Shown: one piece after another, positions 15,567 to 24,899 of the stretch
How the letters are laid out: every line of letters starts with the position of its first letter
Position numbering within the stretch: position 1 is the stretch's first letter
Source of the DNA: an uncultured Bacteroides sp.
GTDB taxonomy: Bacteria > Bacteroidota > Bacteroidia > Bacteroidales > Bacteroidaceae
NCBI GenBank assembly: GCA_948847595.1
Contig: CAQOGY010000006.1
Location: 136,930-200,929 of the forward strand
Length of the DNA stretch: 64,000 nucleotides
Direction of reading: 5' to 3'
Notes under the pieces: model-generated
Told to the model about the DNA's origin: nothing
The model's input: only the letters and a program-made list of their open reading frames with translations
Databases searched by the model: none
Position numbers and translations under genes: made by a program

Positions 15567-18035
15567 ATGAATAAAAAGAGATTAATCGGATATCTGTTTG
15601 TAATGGTGTCTGTAAGTTGTATTCATGCACAGGAAAAGAGAGCAGCCATGCAGGAATACAAATTATGGTACGACCGTCCTGCACAGGTATGGACTGAGGC
15701 TTTACCCTTGGGGAACGGTCGCCTGGGAGCTATGGTATATGGTACACCGGGTACAGAACAAATACAGTTAAACGAAGAAACCATTTGGGCAGGACGCCCC
15801 AACAACAACGCAAACCCGAATGCACTGGAATTTATTCCGAAAGTACGCGAACTTGTTTTTGCCGGAAAGTATCTGGAAGCACAGACCCTTGCTACAGAGA
15901 AAGTGATGGCGAAAACAAATTCGGGAATGCCTTACCAAAGTTTCGGTGACCTGCGAATCGCTTTTCCCGGACATACCCGTTATTCCAATTACTACCGGGA
16001 ATTAAGTCTGGATTCGGCACGTGCCATCGTCCGTTATGAAGTGGACGGAGTGCAGTATCAGCGTGAGACAATCACCTCATTTACCGACCAGGTGATAATG
16101 GTCAGACTGACAGCCAACCGTCCGGGGCAGATTACCTTCAACGCCCAATTGACTTCTCCCCATCAAGATGTTATGATTTCTTCCGAAGAAGGAAACTATG
16201 TCACGCTTTCAGGTGTGTCTTCCTGGCATGAGGGACTGAAAGGAAAAGTAGAATTTCAGGGACGGTTGAGCGCACAAAACAAGGGCGGGAAGCTAGCTTG
16301 TACTGACGGCATCCTTTCCGTTGAAGGGGCTGATGAAGCCATCGTATATGTATCTATCGCTACCAACTTCAATAATTATCTGGATATTACAGGCAATCAG
16401 ATTGAAAGGGCTAAAGAATACCTGTCTAAAGCAATGATGCATTCTTATGCGGAAGCCAAGAGAAGTCATACCGATTTCTATCGCCGATATCTGACCAGAG
16501 TGTCTTTGAATTTAGGCGAAGACCAATATAAAAATGTAACAACCGACAAACGGGTAGAGAATTTCAAAGAAACGAATGATGCCCATTTGGTTGCCACATA
16601 CTTTCAGTTCGGGCGTTATCTGCTGATTTGTTCCTCGCAACCGGGCGGACAGCCTGCCAACCTGCAAGGCATATGGAATGATAAGCTATTCCCTTCATGG
16701 GACAGCAAATACACCTGCAATATCAATTTGGAGATGAATTACTGGCCCTCGGAAGTTACGAACCTGAGCGAACTGAACGAACCACTTTTCCGGCTGATAA
16801 AGGAAGTAAGCGAAACAGGAAAGGAAACGGCTAAAATCATGTATGGAGCTGACGGTTGGGTATTGCATCACAACACAGACATATGGCGTGTCACAGGAGC
16901 TATTGACAAAGCTCCCTCAGGTATGTGGCCGAGTGGCGGAGCATGGCTCTGCCGTCATTTATGGGAACGTTATCTCTACACGGGAGATGTAGATTTCCTG
17001 CGTTCCGTTTATCCCATACTAAAAGAATCGGGACGTTTCTTTGATGAAATCATGGTCAAAGAACCTGTACACGGTTGGCTGGTAGTCTGTCCAAGCAATT
17101 CACCGGAGAATGTACACTCTGGCAGTAACGGCAAAGCAACCACAGCCGCCGGATGCACAATGGACAATCAATTGATTTTCGACCTTTGGACGGCTATTAT
17201 TTCGGCGTCCGACATATTGGATATTGATAAAGAATTCGCCACTCACCTGTCACAACGCCTCAAGGAAATGGCTCCCATGCAGGTGGGACATTGGGGACAG
17301 TTACAAGAATGGATGTTCGATTGGGACGATCCGAATGACGTACACCGTCATGTATCCCATCTTTACGGACTATTCCCCAGTAACCAGATTTCCCCTTACC
17401 GCACTCCCGAATTATTCGATGCCGCACGCACTTCGCTCATTCATCGCGGAGATCCTTCGACCGGTTGGAGCATGGGATGGAAAGTCTGCCTTTGGGCACG
17501 TCTGCTTGACGGCGACCATGCCTACAAACTGATAACAGACCAGTTGACCCTTGTACGCAACGAGAAGAAAAAAGGCGGCACCTACCCTAACCTGTTCGAT
17601 GCGCATCCGCCTTTCCAAATTGACGGAAACTTCGGTTGTGCGGCAGGAATCGCCGAAATGCTGATGCAAAGTTACGACGGTTTTATCTATCTGCTTCCTG
17701 CGCTTCCTTCTCTCTGGCAAGAGGGTTCTATCAAAGGAATTATCGCCCGTGGCGGTTTTGAACTCGACTTGAGTTGGAGCAACGGGAAAGTTAGCCGTTT
17801 GGTTATAAAATCCCATAAAGGTGGCAACTGTCGTCTGCGCTCGCTCAACCCGTTGACAGGCAGAGGACTGAAACGTGCCAAAGGGGAAAATCCGAATCCT
17901 CTCTATGCTGTTCCTACTATTCCCGAACCATTAATCAACGAAAAAGCCAACCTGAATAAGCTGGTGGTTACAGACACTTATATCTATGACCTGCCCACCA
18001 AAGCAGGACAGGAATATATATTGACCGGAAAATAA
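15567..18035 (+). CDS. GH95 alpha-L-fucosidase/alpha-L-galactosidase
   Basis: An 822-residue enzyme with a signal peptide ending CIHA|Q (about 21). It has the GH95 order: N-terminal beta-sandwich with LWYDRPAQVWTEALPLGNGRLGAMVYG, then an (alpha/alpha)6 barrel. Visible catalytic positions by comparison with the bifidobacterial AfcA enzyme are Asn385/Asn387 (CNINLEMNYWP), Glu581 (QLQEW, general acid) and Asp686 (QIDGNFG). GH95 members invert alpha-1,2-L-fucosides or the L-galactose analogue; in the B. thetaiotaomicron RG-II locus the corresponding enzyme removes terminal L-Gal, so that is the likely role given the apiosidase and GH105 next door. First gene of the plus-strand arm, 13 bases before GH105. 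Likely periplasmic. Confidence 0.85.
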   Translation: MNKKRLIGYLFVMVSVSCIHAQEKRAAMQEYKLWYDRPAQVWTEALPLGNGRLGAMVYGTPGTEQIQLNEETIWAGRPNNNANPNALEFIPKVRELVFAGKYLEAQTLATEKVMAKTNSGMPYQSFGDLRIAFPGHTRYSNYYRELSLDSARAIVRYEVDGVQYQRETITSFTDQVIMVRLTANRPGQITFNAQLTSPHQDVMISSEEGNYVTLSGVSSWHEGLKGKVEFQGRLSAQNKGGKLACTDGILSVEGADEAIVYVSIATNFNNYLDITGNQIERAKEYLSKAMMHSYAEAKRSHTDFYRRYLTRVSLNLGEDQYKNVTTDKRVENFKETNDAHLVATYFQFGRYLLICSSQPGGQPANLQGIWNDKLFPSWDSKYTCNINLEMNYWPSEVTNLSELNEPLFRLIKEVSETGKETAKIMYGADGWVLHHNTDIWRVTGAIDKAPSGMWPSGGAWLCRHLWERYLYTGDVDFLRSVYPILKESGRFFDEIMVKEPVHGWLVVCPSNSPENVHSGSNGKATTAAGCTMDNQLIFDLWTAIISASDILDIDKEFATHLSQRLKEMAPMQVGHWGQLQEWMFDWDDPNDVHRHVSHLYGLFPSNQISPYRTPELFDAARTSLIHRGDPSTGWSMGWKVCLWARLLDGDHAYKLITDQLTLVRNEKKKGGTYPNLFDAHPPFQIDGNFGCAAGIAEMLMQSYDGFIYLLPALPSLWQEGSIKGIIARGGFELDLSWSNGKVSRLVIKSHKGGNCRLRSLNPLTGRGLKRAKGENPNPLYAVPTIPEPLINEKANLNKLVVTDTYIYDLPTKAGQEYILTGK

Positions 18036-18048
18036 TAACTCAACCGAT

Positions 18049-19254
18049 ATGAACAGAAACTTATCAAAACTGATTGTCGCTTGCGGAGCTGCTTGTTTTA
18101 TCGCATGCACGGCACCTCAGAAAGCAGAAACAGAAAAATGGAGTGAACGTATGGCACGCTCCGAAATGAAACGTTTTCCCGAACCCTGGATGATTGAGAA
18201 AGCCAGGAAACCACGTTGGGGATATACCCACGGTCTTGTGGTTAAGTCCATGCTCGAAGAATGTAAACATACGGGCGACAGCACCTACTATGATTATGCA
18301 AAAATCTATGCTGACAGCCTGATTGATGCCGACGGACGTATCAAAACCATGAAATATCTTTCATTCAACATTGATAATGTCAACGGTGGCAAGATTCTTT
18401 TTGACCTTTACGCACAGACAGGAGACGAACGTTACAAGATTGCCATGGATACCTTACGCAAGCAAATGGCGGAACAACCCCGTACAAGCGAAGGCGGATT
18501 CTGGCATAAACTGAGATACCCGCACCAAATGTGGCTGGACGGAATCTTTATGGCTTCTCCGTACTTGGTTCAATATGGCGCCACTTTTGATGAGCCGGGC
18601 TTATTTGATGAAGCCGTGAAGCAGATTCTTCTCATAAACCAAAAGACTTATGATCCTGCAACCGGACTGTATTATCACGGTTGGGACGAAAGCCGTGACC
18701 AAAAATGGGCAAATCCCGAAACGGGCTGTTCTTCTAACTTCTGGAGCCGCAGTATCGGATGGTACGGAGCCGCCACTGTCGATGTACTCGATTATCTTCC
18801 ACAGGAAACTGCCGGACGCGACAGTGTGATGCAGATTCTTCAGGGACTGGCCAAGACACTGGTGAAATATCAAGATCCTCAATCGGGTACCTGGTATCAA
18901 GTGACCGACCAGGGAGCACGCGAAGGGAATTATCTGGAATCTTCGGCAACTGCCTTATTTATTTATACACTTGCCAAAGCTATCAACAAAGGATATATCG
19001 GCAAAGAATATATTGAACCCACACAAAAAGCCTTCGAGGGTATGGTTAATACATTCACCCGCCTTGAAGAAGACGGCAGCTATACAATCACCAACTGCTG
19101 CGCAGTTGCCGGATTGGGTGGAGATTCTAAAAGATACCGTGACGGCTCATTCGAATATTATATCAGTGAGCCGATTATCGAAAACGATCCGAAATCGGTA
19201 GGTTCGTTTATTTTGGCTGCTATTGAATACGAGAAAATGATAGAGAAAAAATAA
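18049..19254 (+). CDS. GH105 unsaturated uronyl hydrolase
   Basis: A 401-residue protein with lipobox FIAC (Cys20), so membrane-anchored. The rest is a GH105-type (alpha/alpha)6 barrel of usual length: MKYLSFNIDNVNGGK (Asp109) and HQMWLDGIFMASPYL (Asp164) give the two Asp residues that in YteR-like enzymes hydrate the double bond of 4,5-unsaturated galacturonate or glucuronate at the non-reducing end. NFWSRSIGWYGAATVDVL and the C-terminal AVAGLGG(D) and YRDGSFEYYISEP motifs are also family features. It would act on products of the PL1 lyase in the same locus. It is the second gene of the arm, and a large hairpin (19255-19344) follows its stop. Confidence 0.85.
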   Translation: MNRNLSKLIVACGAACFIACTAPQKAETEKWSERMARSEMKRFPEPWMIEKARKPRWGYTHGLVVKSMLEECKHTGDSTYYDYAKIYADSLIDADGRIKTMKYLSFNIDNVNGGKILFDLYAQTGDERYKIAMDTLRKQMAEQPRTSEGGFWHKLRYPHQMWLDGIFMASPYLVQYGATFDEPGLFDEAVKQILLINQKTYDPATGLYYHGWDESRDQKWANPETGCSSNFWSRSIGWYGAATVDVLDYLPQETAGRDSVMQILQGLAKTLVKYQDPQSGTWYQVTDQGAREGNYLESSATALFIYTLAKAINKGYIGKEYIEPTQKAFEGMVNTFTRLEEDGSYTITNCCAVAGLGGDSKRYRDGSFEYYISEPIIENDPKSVGSFILAAIEYEKMIEKK

Positions 19255-19344
19255 TATTCAGGCACGGATTACACGAATTTCACGGTTTTTAGAAATATGA
19301 TTGCATATAGCAACAGCGTAATCCGTGTAATCCGTGCCTGAATA
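19255..19344. repeat. Long inverted repeat between GH105 and GH140 genes
   Basis: Arms of 21 bases pair perfectly (19255-19275 with 19324-19344) around a 48-base loop. The core 'cacggattacacg' and its complement are repeated in part inside the loop (aatttcacgg, cgtaatccgtg). A related motif, cacagattacatggattgacactgatt, occurs at 36605-36631 in another intergenic gap, which suggests a dispersed palindromic repeat. No T-run, so an RNA processing or stabilising role is more likely than termination. Confidence 0.65.
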
Positions 19345-19384
19345 CGAGATCATTAGTACAATAAACTAAAAACGATAAAATACA

Positions 19385-20836
19385 ATGAGAAAATTCAAGA
19401 TTATTCCTCTTTTGTTGCTGCTATTGACACTGGCAACTTCGGCCGCAGCGCAGAAGAAAACACAAAAGACGTATATCCCCTGGGACAATGGCAAGCTCGT
19501 CGTTTCCGAAGAGGGACGCTATCTGAAACACGAAAACGGTACTCCTTTCTTCTGGCTCGGAGAAACAGGATGGCTGCTTCCCGAACGGTTGAACCGTGAC
19601 GAAGCCGAATATTATCTGGAACAGTGCAAACGTCGCGGATACAATGTGATTCAAGTTCAGACGTTGAATAATGTACCATCCATGAACATCTACGGACAAT
19701 ATTCCATGATAGACGGATATAATTTCAAAAACATCAACCAGAAAGGTGTATATGGTTATTGGGATCATATGGATTATATCATCCGTACGGCTGCAAGAAA
19801 AGGTATGTACATCGGTATGGTTTGTATATGGGGAAGCCCTGTGAACCGTGGCGAAATGAATGTAGAACAGGCTAAGGCCTACGGCAAATTCCTCGCAGAA
19901 CGATACAAGGACGAGCCGAACATTATCTGGTTTATCGGCGGTGATATTCGTGGTGACGTAAAGACAGCCGAATGGGAAGCATTGGCGACCTCTATCAAGG
20001 CAATCGACAAAAATCACCTGATGACTTTCCACCCACGCGGCAGAACGACTTCGGCAACCTGGTTCAATGATGCCCCCTGGCTGGATTTCAACATGTTCCA
20101 AAGCGGACACCGTCGTTACGGACAACGTTTCGGTGACGGTGACTACCCTATCGAAGAAAATACGGAAGAGGACAACTGGCGCTTCGTTGAACGTAGTATG
20201 GCTATGAAACCGATGAAACCTGTGATTGACGGAGAGCCAATCTATGAAGAAATCCCTCACGGCCTGCATGACGAAAATGAACTGTTATGGAAAGATTATG
20301 ATGTACGCCGCTATGCTTATTGGTCTGTATTTGCAGGCTCTTTCGGACATACGTATGGACACAATTCCATCATGCAGTTTATCAAACCGGGTGTAGGTGG
20401 TGCCTATGGAGCAAAGAAACCCTGGTACGATGCTTTAAACGATCCCGGTTATAATCAAATGAAATATCTGAAAAACTTGATGCTGACTTTCCCATTCTTT
20501 GAACGCGTACCGGATCAGTCCATTATCGCAGGTCAGAACGGAGAACGTTACGACCGTGCCATCGCTACACGCGGTAATGATTATCTGATGGTATATAACT
20601 ATACCGGACGTCCGATGGAAATTGATTTCAGCAAAATCAGCGGCGCAAAGAAGAACGCCTGGTGGTACACCACCAAAGACGGCAAACTGGAATATATCGG
20701 TGAGTTTGATAATGGTGTGCACAAATTCCAGCATGATAGCGGTTATTGCAGCGGAAACGATCATGTGCTGATTGTTGTAGACAGCAGTAAAGATTATCTG
20801 AATAAGGACTGGACGGAAATCAATGCTCATGAATAA
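19385..20836 (+). CDS. GH140 apiosidase
   Basis: A 483-residue exported protein (signal peptide ending TSAAAQ, about 23) with a DUF4038-type TIM barrel (residues about 35-370) and a C-terminal beta-sandwich. WFIGGD places Asp187 and KPVIDGEPIYEE places Glu284; as I recall these are the same numbers as the acid/base and nucleophile of the characterised B. thetaiotaomicron apiosidase BT1012. GH140 enzymes cleave beta-D-apiose from galacturonan, releasing RG-II side chains A and B. The gene ends overlapping the next gene by 14 bases, so the two are translationally coupled. Presence of an apiosidase is the best single sign that this locus targets RG-II. Confidence 0.88.
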   Translation: MRKFKIIPLLLLLLTLATSAAAQKKTQKTYIPWDNGKLVVSEEGRYLKHENGTPFFWLGETGWLLPERLNRDEAEYYLEQCKRRGYNVIQVQTLNNVPSMNIYGQYSMIDGYNFKNINQKGVYGYWDHMDYIIRTAARKGMYIGMVCIWGSPVNRGEMNVEQAKAYGKFLAERYKDEPNIIWFIGGDIRGDVKTAEWEALATSIKAIDKNHLMTFHPRGRTTSATWFNDAPWLDFNMFQSGHRRYGQRFGDGDYPIEENTEEDNWRFVERSMAMKPMKPVIDGEPIYEEIPHGLHDENELLWKDYDVRRYAYWSVFAGSFGHTYGHNSIMQFIKPGVGGAYGAKKPWYDALNDPGYNQMKYLKNLMLTFPFFERVPDQSIIAGQNGERYDRAIATRGNDYLMVYNYTGRPMEIDFSKISGAKKNAWWYTTKDGKLEYIGEFDNGVHKFQHDSGYCSGNDHVLIVVDSSKDYLNKDWTEINAHE

Positions 20837-23800
20837 AAGATTTTTTATATTATCTATATTTTCTCTTCTGTTCTTTGCAGGTTCGCTACGTGCATCTATA
20901 GGCATAACCGACCTGCGAGTAGAGCAGCTAAAGAATCCGATAGGTATCGATGTACGCCAGCCCCGACTGGGTTGGCGTATCGAATCGGATGAACAGAATG
21001 TGATGCAAACAGCGTATCACATTCTTGTTGCATCTTCTCCCGAGCTATTGGCGCAAGGGAAAGGAGATATCTGGGACTCGGGAAAAATAGAGTCCGACGC
21101 TTCCCAATGGATCACTTATCAGGGAAAGTCTCTAAAACGTAATGCTCCCTACTATTGGAAAGTGAAAGCATATACCAATAAAGGTGAAGCAGACTGGAGT
21201 GCTCCGGCTTCCTGGAGCATGGGATTACTCAACGAAGCAGACTGGCAAGGCCAGTGGATTGGTTTGGATCGTGCCGCGCCCGGTGATAGTGAGACGCAAT
21301 GGAGTCGCCTGGCAGCCCGTTACCTTCGCAAAGAATTTGCTTTAAGCAAAGAAGTGAAACGTGCAACGATACACATTGCCGGAATGGGACTTTACGAATT
21401 GTTTATCAACGGACAACGTATCGGCAACCAGGTATTGGCGCCCGCTCCTACCGACTACCGGAAAACAATTCTGTATAATACCTACGATGTAACTTCTCAA
21501 CTTCAGAAAGAAAACGCCATCGGAGTTACTTTAGGAAATGGCCGTTTCTATACGATGCGTCAGAATTACAAACCATATAAGATACCGACGTTCGGTTATC
21601 CCAAGCTTCGTCTGAATCTGATTGTCGAATATACAGATGGCAGCAAAGAAACAATTTCTACAAACACTTCATGGAAATTGACTACCGAAGGCCCTATTCG
21701 CAGCAACAACGAATATGACGGTGAAGAATATGATGCCCGCAAGGAACTGGGAAACTGGACACAAAGCGAATATGATGACAAGAACTGGATGCCGGCACAA
21801 CGGGTAAGTATTCCTTCGGGAACATTACGCGCCCAAATGATGCCGGGTATGAAAGTAACGGAAACATTGAAACCTGTTTCTATCAAAAAGCTTGGTGATA
21901 AATACATTCTGGACTTCGGCCAGAATATGGCAGGTTGGGTACGTTTCCGCATTAAAGGACAGACAGGTGACAGTATCCGTCTCCGCTTCGCGGAAACCTT
22001 GCAGGTTAATGGAGAACTCTTTACCAGAAATCTGCGTGATGCCCGTTCCACGGATGTATATATTGTAAACGGACAGGAAGATAAAGACGCTACCTGGGCA
22101 CCCCGTTTCATTTATCATGGCTTCCGCTATGTAGAAGTCAGCAATTATCCTGACGCAAAGGCGGAAGACTTCGTGGCTGAAGTAGTAGAGGATGAAATGG
22201 AACATACGGGTTCTTTCAGTTGTTCCGATGAGACACTTAACAAGATTGTCCGTAACGCATCTTGGGGAATCCGGAGTAATTATAAAGGTATGCCGGTAGA
22301 CTGTCCGCAACGCAATGAACGTCAGCCCTGGCTAGGCGACCGTACTATGGGTTGTTGGGGAGAAAGTATGCTTTTCGATAATCATGCCATGTACACCAAG
22401 TGGGCACGTGACATCTGCGAAGCACAACGTGAGGATGGCTGTATTCCAGATGTAGCTCCGGCTTACTGGAACTATTACTCGGACAATGTGACCTGGCCTA
22501 CTGCCTTACCTATGGCATGTGATATGCTTTTCACCAATTTCGGAGATAAACGTCCGATAGAAATGAATTATCCGGCTATCAAGAAGTGGGTGTCCCATAT
22601 TCGTGAATACTATATGACAGAGGATTACATTATTACCAAAGACAAATATGGTGACTGGTGTGTTCCGCCCGAGTCATTGGAACTCATTCACAGCAAAGAC
22701 CCTTCCCGCAAAACAGACGGTTCACTTATCGCCACTGCTTATTATCTGAAAGTGTTGCAACTGATGCATCGTTTTGCAAGTTTACAAGGCCTGAAGGATG
22801 ATGCGGAAGAATGGGAAGACTTGGAGCATCGCATGAAAGATGCGTTCAATGCCCGTTTCCTGCATATAAAAGAGGGAACTTCCCTTGTTCCGGGACATAC
22901 ATTATACCCGGACAGCATCTACTATGGCAATAATACGGTTACTGCAAACATTCTGCCGCTTGCTTTCGGTTTGGTTCCTAAAAATCACATCAAGGAAGTA
23001 GCCAAGAATGCCGTTACCTCTATTATTACAACCAACAAAGGACATATCAGCACCGGAGTAATCGGCGTACAATGGCTATTGCGCGAATTAAGCCGTCGCG
23101 GTCATGCCGATGTAGCTTACTTGCTTGCTACCAATAAAACATATCCTTCCTGGGGATACATGGTTGAAAAAGGTGCTACTACCATTTGGGAATTATGGAA
23201 CGGTGATACGGCAAATCCTGAAATGAATAGTGGCAACCACGTGATGCTTTTAGGAGATTTATTACCCTGGTGTTTCAATAATCTCGCAGGTATCCGGGCA
23301 GACCGTTGGAAATCCGGTTATAAGCATATTGTCTTTCAGCCAGTTTTTGAAGTCCAGGAGCTAAGTAATGTAGACGCATCCTATATGAGCATCTACGGAA
23401 AGATAAGCAGCCGATGGAGCAAAACGCCCACGCATCTCGAATGGGAGATCGAGCTTCCCGCCAATACAACGGGCGAAGTACATCTGCCGGATGGAAGAAA
23501 AGAGCGAATAGGCTCAGGAAAATATCATTTCAGTGTGGATATACCGACTAAGAATACAGCTATTCTAAGTGATGAGTTTCTATACGAAAAAGCTTCTTTC
23601 CCCGAATGCCATGGAGCTACTATCGTAGAAACGAAGAACGGCGATCTTGTTGCTTCATTCTTCGGTGGAACGAAAGAACGTAATCCCGACTGTTGTATAT
23701 GGGTATGTCGCAAGCCGAAAGGCGCTAAAGAATGGACTGCTCCCCAACTTGCCGCTGACGGGATATTCTCACTCAAAGACCCGCAAGCTATCCTAGCGGG

Positions 23801-24695
23801 AATTGATTCTACTTGTACGCCTGTAAAAGACGCAAAAGGAAAACTGATTGCCCGCCGGAAAGCCTGTTGGAATCCGGTACTTTTTCAGATTCCCGGTGGC
23901 GATTTGATTCTGTTTTATAAAATAGGTCTGAAAGTAAGTGACTGGACAGGGTGGTTAGTTCATTCACGTGACGGTGGAAAGACATGGAGCAAACGCGAAC
24001 CTCTGCCGAAAGGTTTTCTAGGGCCTATCAAGAATAAACCGGAATATATCAACGGACGTATTATCTGCCCTTCCAGTACGGAAGGCAGTAATGGCTGGCG
24101 TGTTCACTTTGAGATTTCAGACGATAAAGGAAAGACTTGGAAGATGGTAGACCCGTTGGATGCAGAATTATCCGTACCTACTCAAAACCGTAAAAAAGGG
24201 GGGATAAACGTAGATGACCAGGAAGGTGGAGAAGCAATCAAAGGAGAAGGCGCAAAACCGATTTATGCCATACAACCCAGTATTCTGAAACATAAGGACG
24301 GAAGACTACAAGTGCTTTGCCGTACACGCAACGCACAGATAGCGACTGCCTGGAGTAGCGATAACGGAGATACATGGAGCAAGGTTACGTTACTAGATGT
24401 TCCGAATAATAATTCAGGAACGGATGCCGTGACTATGAAAGATGGCAGGCATGTGCTTATCTATAACAACTTCTCTACGCTACCCGGAACTCCGAAAGGG
24501 CCTCGCACTCCGCTCTGCATAGCTGTATCAGAGGATGGAATCAGTTGGAAGCCTGTTCTCACATTGGAAGATAGCCCGATCAGCCAATATTCTTATCCTA
24601 GCATTATCCAAGGGAAGGATGGGAAACTACATGCTGTTTACACTTGGCGTCGCCAACGAATCAAATATGCAGAAATAGATCCAAGGAACTTTTAA
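20823..24695 (+). CDS. Two-enzyme fusion: GH78 rhamnosidase + sialidase-fold hydrolase
   Basis: A 1290-residue exported protein (signal peptide about 1-24; the frame also allows a start at 20829). Residues about 25-890 are GH78: Fn3-like start, FINGQRIGNQVLAPAPTDY (N-terminal beta domain), LDFGQNMAGWV, then the (alpha/alpha)6 barrel with DCPQRNERQPWLGD (acid Glu near 497) and TTIWELWNG (base Glu near 788), and a C-terminal sandwich. Residues about 910-1290 form a BNR/sialidase-type propeller with Asp-box repeats (SRDGGKTW, SDDKGKTW, SDNGDTW). RG-II chain C is Rha-Kdo, so a rhamnosidase plus a keto-acid hydrolase on one chain could strip it in two steps; that is inference. The start overlaps the apiosidase stop. 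Confidence 0.85.
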   Translation: MLMNKRFFILSIFSLLFFAGSLRASIGITDLRVEQLKNPIGIDVRQPRLGWRIESDEQNVMQTAYHILVASSPELLAQGKGDIWDSGKIESDASQWITYQGKSLKRNAPYYWKVKAYTNKGEADWSAPASWSMGLLNEADWQGQWIGLDRAAPGDSETQWSRLAARYLRKEFALSKEVKRATIHIAGMGLYELFINGQRIGNQVLAPAPTDYRKTILYNTYDVTSQLQKENAIGVTLGNGRFYTMRQNYKPYKIPTFGYPKLRLNLIVEYTDGSKETISTNTSWKLTTEGPIRSNNEYDGEEYDARKELGNWTQSEYDDKNWMPAQRVSIPSGTLRAQMMPGMKVTETLKPVSIKKLGDKYILDFGQNMAGWVRFRIKGQTGDSIRLRFAETLQVNGELFTRNLRDARSTDVYIVNGQEDKDATWAPRFIYHGFRYVEVSNYPDAKAEDFVAEVVEDEMEHTGSFSCSDETLNKIVRNASWGIRSNYKGMPVDCPQRNERQPWLGDRTMGCWGESMLFDNHAMYTKWARDICEAQREDGCIPDVAPAYWNYYSDNVTWPTALPMACDMLFTNFGDKRPIEMNYPAIKKWVSHIREYYMTEDYIITKDKYGDWCVPPESLELIHSKDPSRKTDGSLIATAYYLKVLQLMHRFASLQGLKDDAEEWEDLEHRMKDAFNARFLHIKEGTSLVPGHTLYPDSIYYGNNTVTANILPLAFGLVPKNHIKEVAKNAVTSIITTNKGHISTGVIGVQWLLRELSRRGHADVAYLLATNKTYPSWGYMVEKGATTIWELWNGDTANPEMNSGNHVMLLGDLLPWCFNNLAGIRADRWKSGYKHIVFQPVFEVQELSNVDASYMSIYGKISSRWSKTPTHLEWEIELPANTTGEVHLPDGRKERIGSGKYHFSVDIPTKNTAILSDEFLYEKASFPECHGATIVETKNGDLVASFFGGTKERNPDCCIWVCRKPKGAKEWTAPQLAADGIFSLKDPQAILAGIDSTCTPVKDAKGKLIARRKACWNPVLFQIPGGDLILFYKIGLKVSDWTGWLVHSRDGGKTWSKREPLPKGFLGPIKNKPEYINGRIICPSSTEGSNGWRVHFEISDDKGKTWKMVDPLDAELSVPTQNRKKGGINVDDQEGGEAIKGEGAKPIYAIQPSILKHKDGRLQVLCRTRNAQIATAWSSDNGDTWSKVTLLDVPNNNSGTDAVTMKDGRHVLIYNNFSTLPGTPKGPRTPLCIAVSEDGISWKPVLTLEDSPISQYSYPSIIQGKDGKLHAVYTWRRQRIKYAEIDPRNF

Positions 24696-24696
24696 G

Positions 24697-24851
24697 AATC
24701 GAACTGTCATTTGACTAAAAATCGACCGCCCGTTTTAACAGAAACGAGCGGTCGATTTGTTATAATCATACGGTCGTTCCCCACAAATCGAACAGTCATT
24801 TCTTATGAATTAAGCAGTCGTTTCTATCCAATCGAGCGGTCGTTTTTTTTG
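24697..24851. repeat. Seven degenerate 22-bp tandem units
   Basis: Units begin near 24697, 24720, 24742, 24764, 24786, 24808 and 24830, so the spacing is 23 once and 22 five times. The shared core is AATCGARCRGTCRTTT, with the best copies at 24786 and 24830. Units 2 and 3 are near-complementary and pair into a hairpin (24719-24758). The array starts at the stop codon of the GH78-sialidase gene and ends 50 bases before the SDR gene. Confidence 0.7.
24719..24758 (+). terminator. Hairpin after the GH78-sialidase gene
   Basis: Seventeen-base arms (24719-24735 and 24742-24758, one mismatch) around a 6-base loop, made by repeat units 2 and 3. There is no strong T-run right after it; a run of eight T follows the last unit (24843-24850). 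It probably ends or reduces transcription before the SDR gene. Confidence 0.5.
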
Positions 24852-24899
24852 CATATATCCTTTTTATATTTTACATTTGCCAATAAATAGATAATAACA

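Noticed and set aside
19421..20269. 282-residue open frame on the minus strand
   Set aside because: Antisense to the apiosidase, whose product has a signal peptide and catalytic residues; the antisense product is rich in Cys and Val with no recognisable motif or start context.
24697..24851. Possible CRISPR array
   Set aside because: Units are 22 bp including any gap, degenerate throughout, and have no unique spacers of 25-40 bp; no cas genes nearby.
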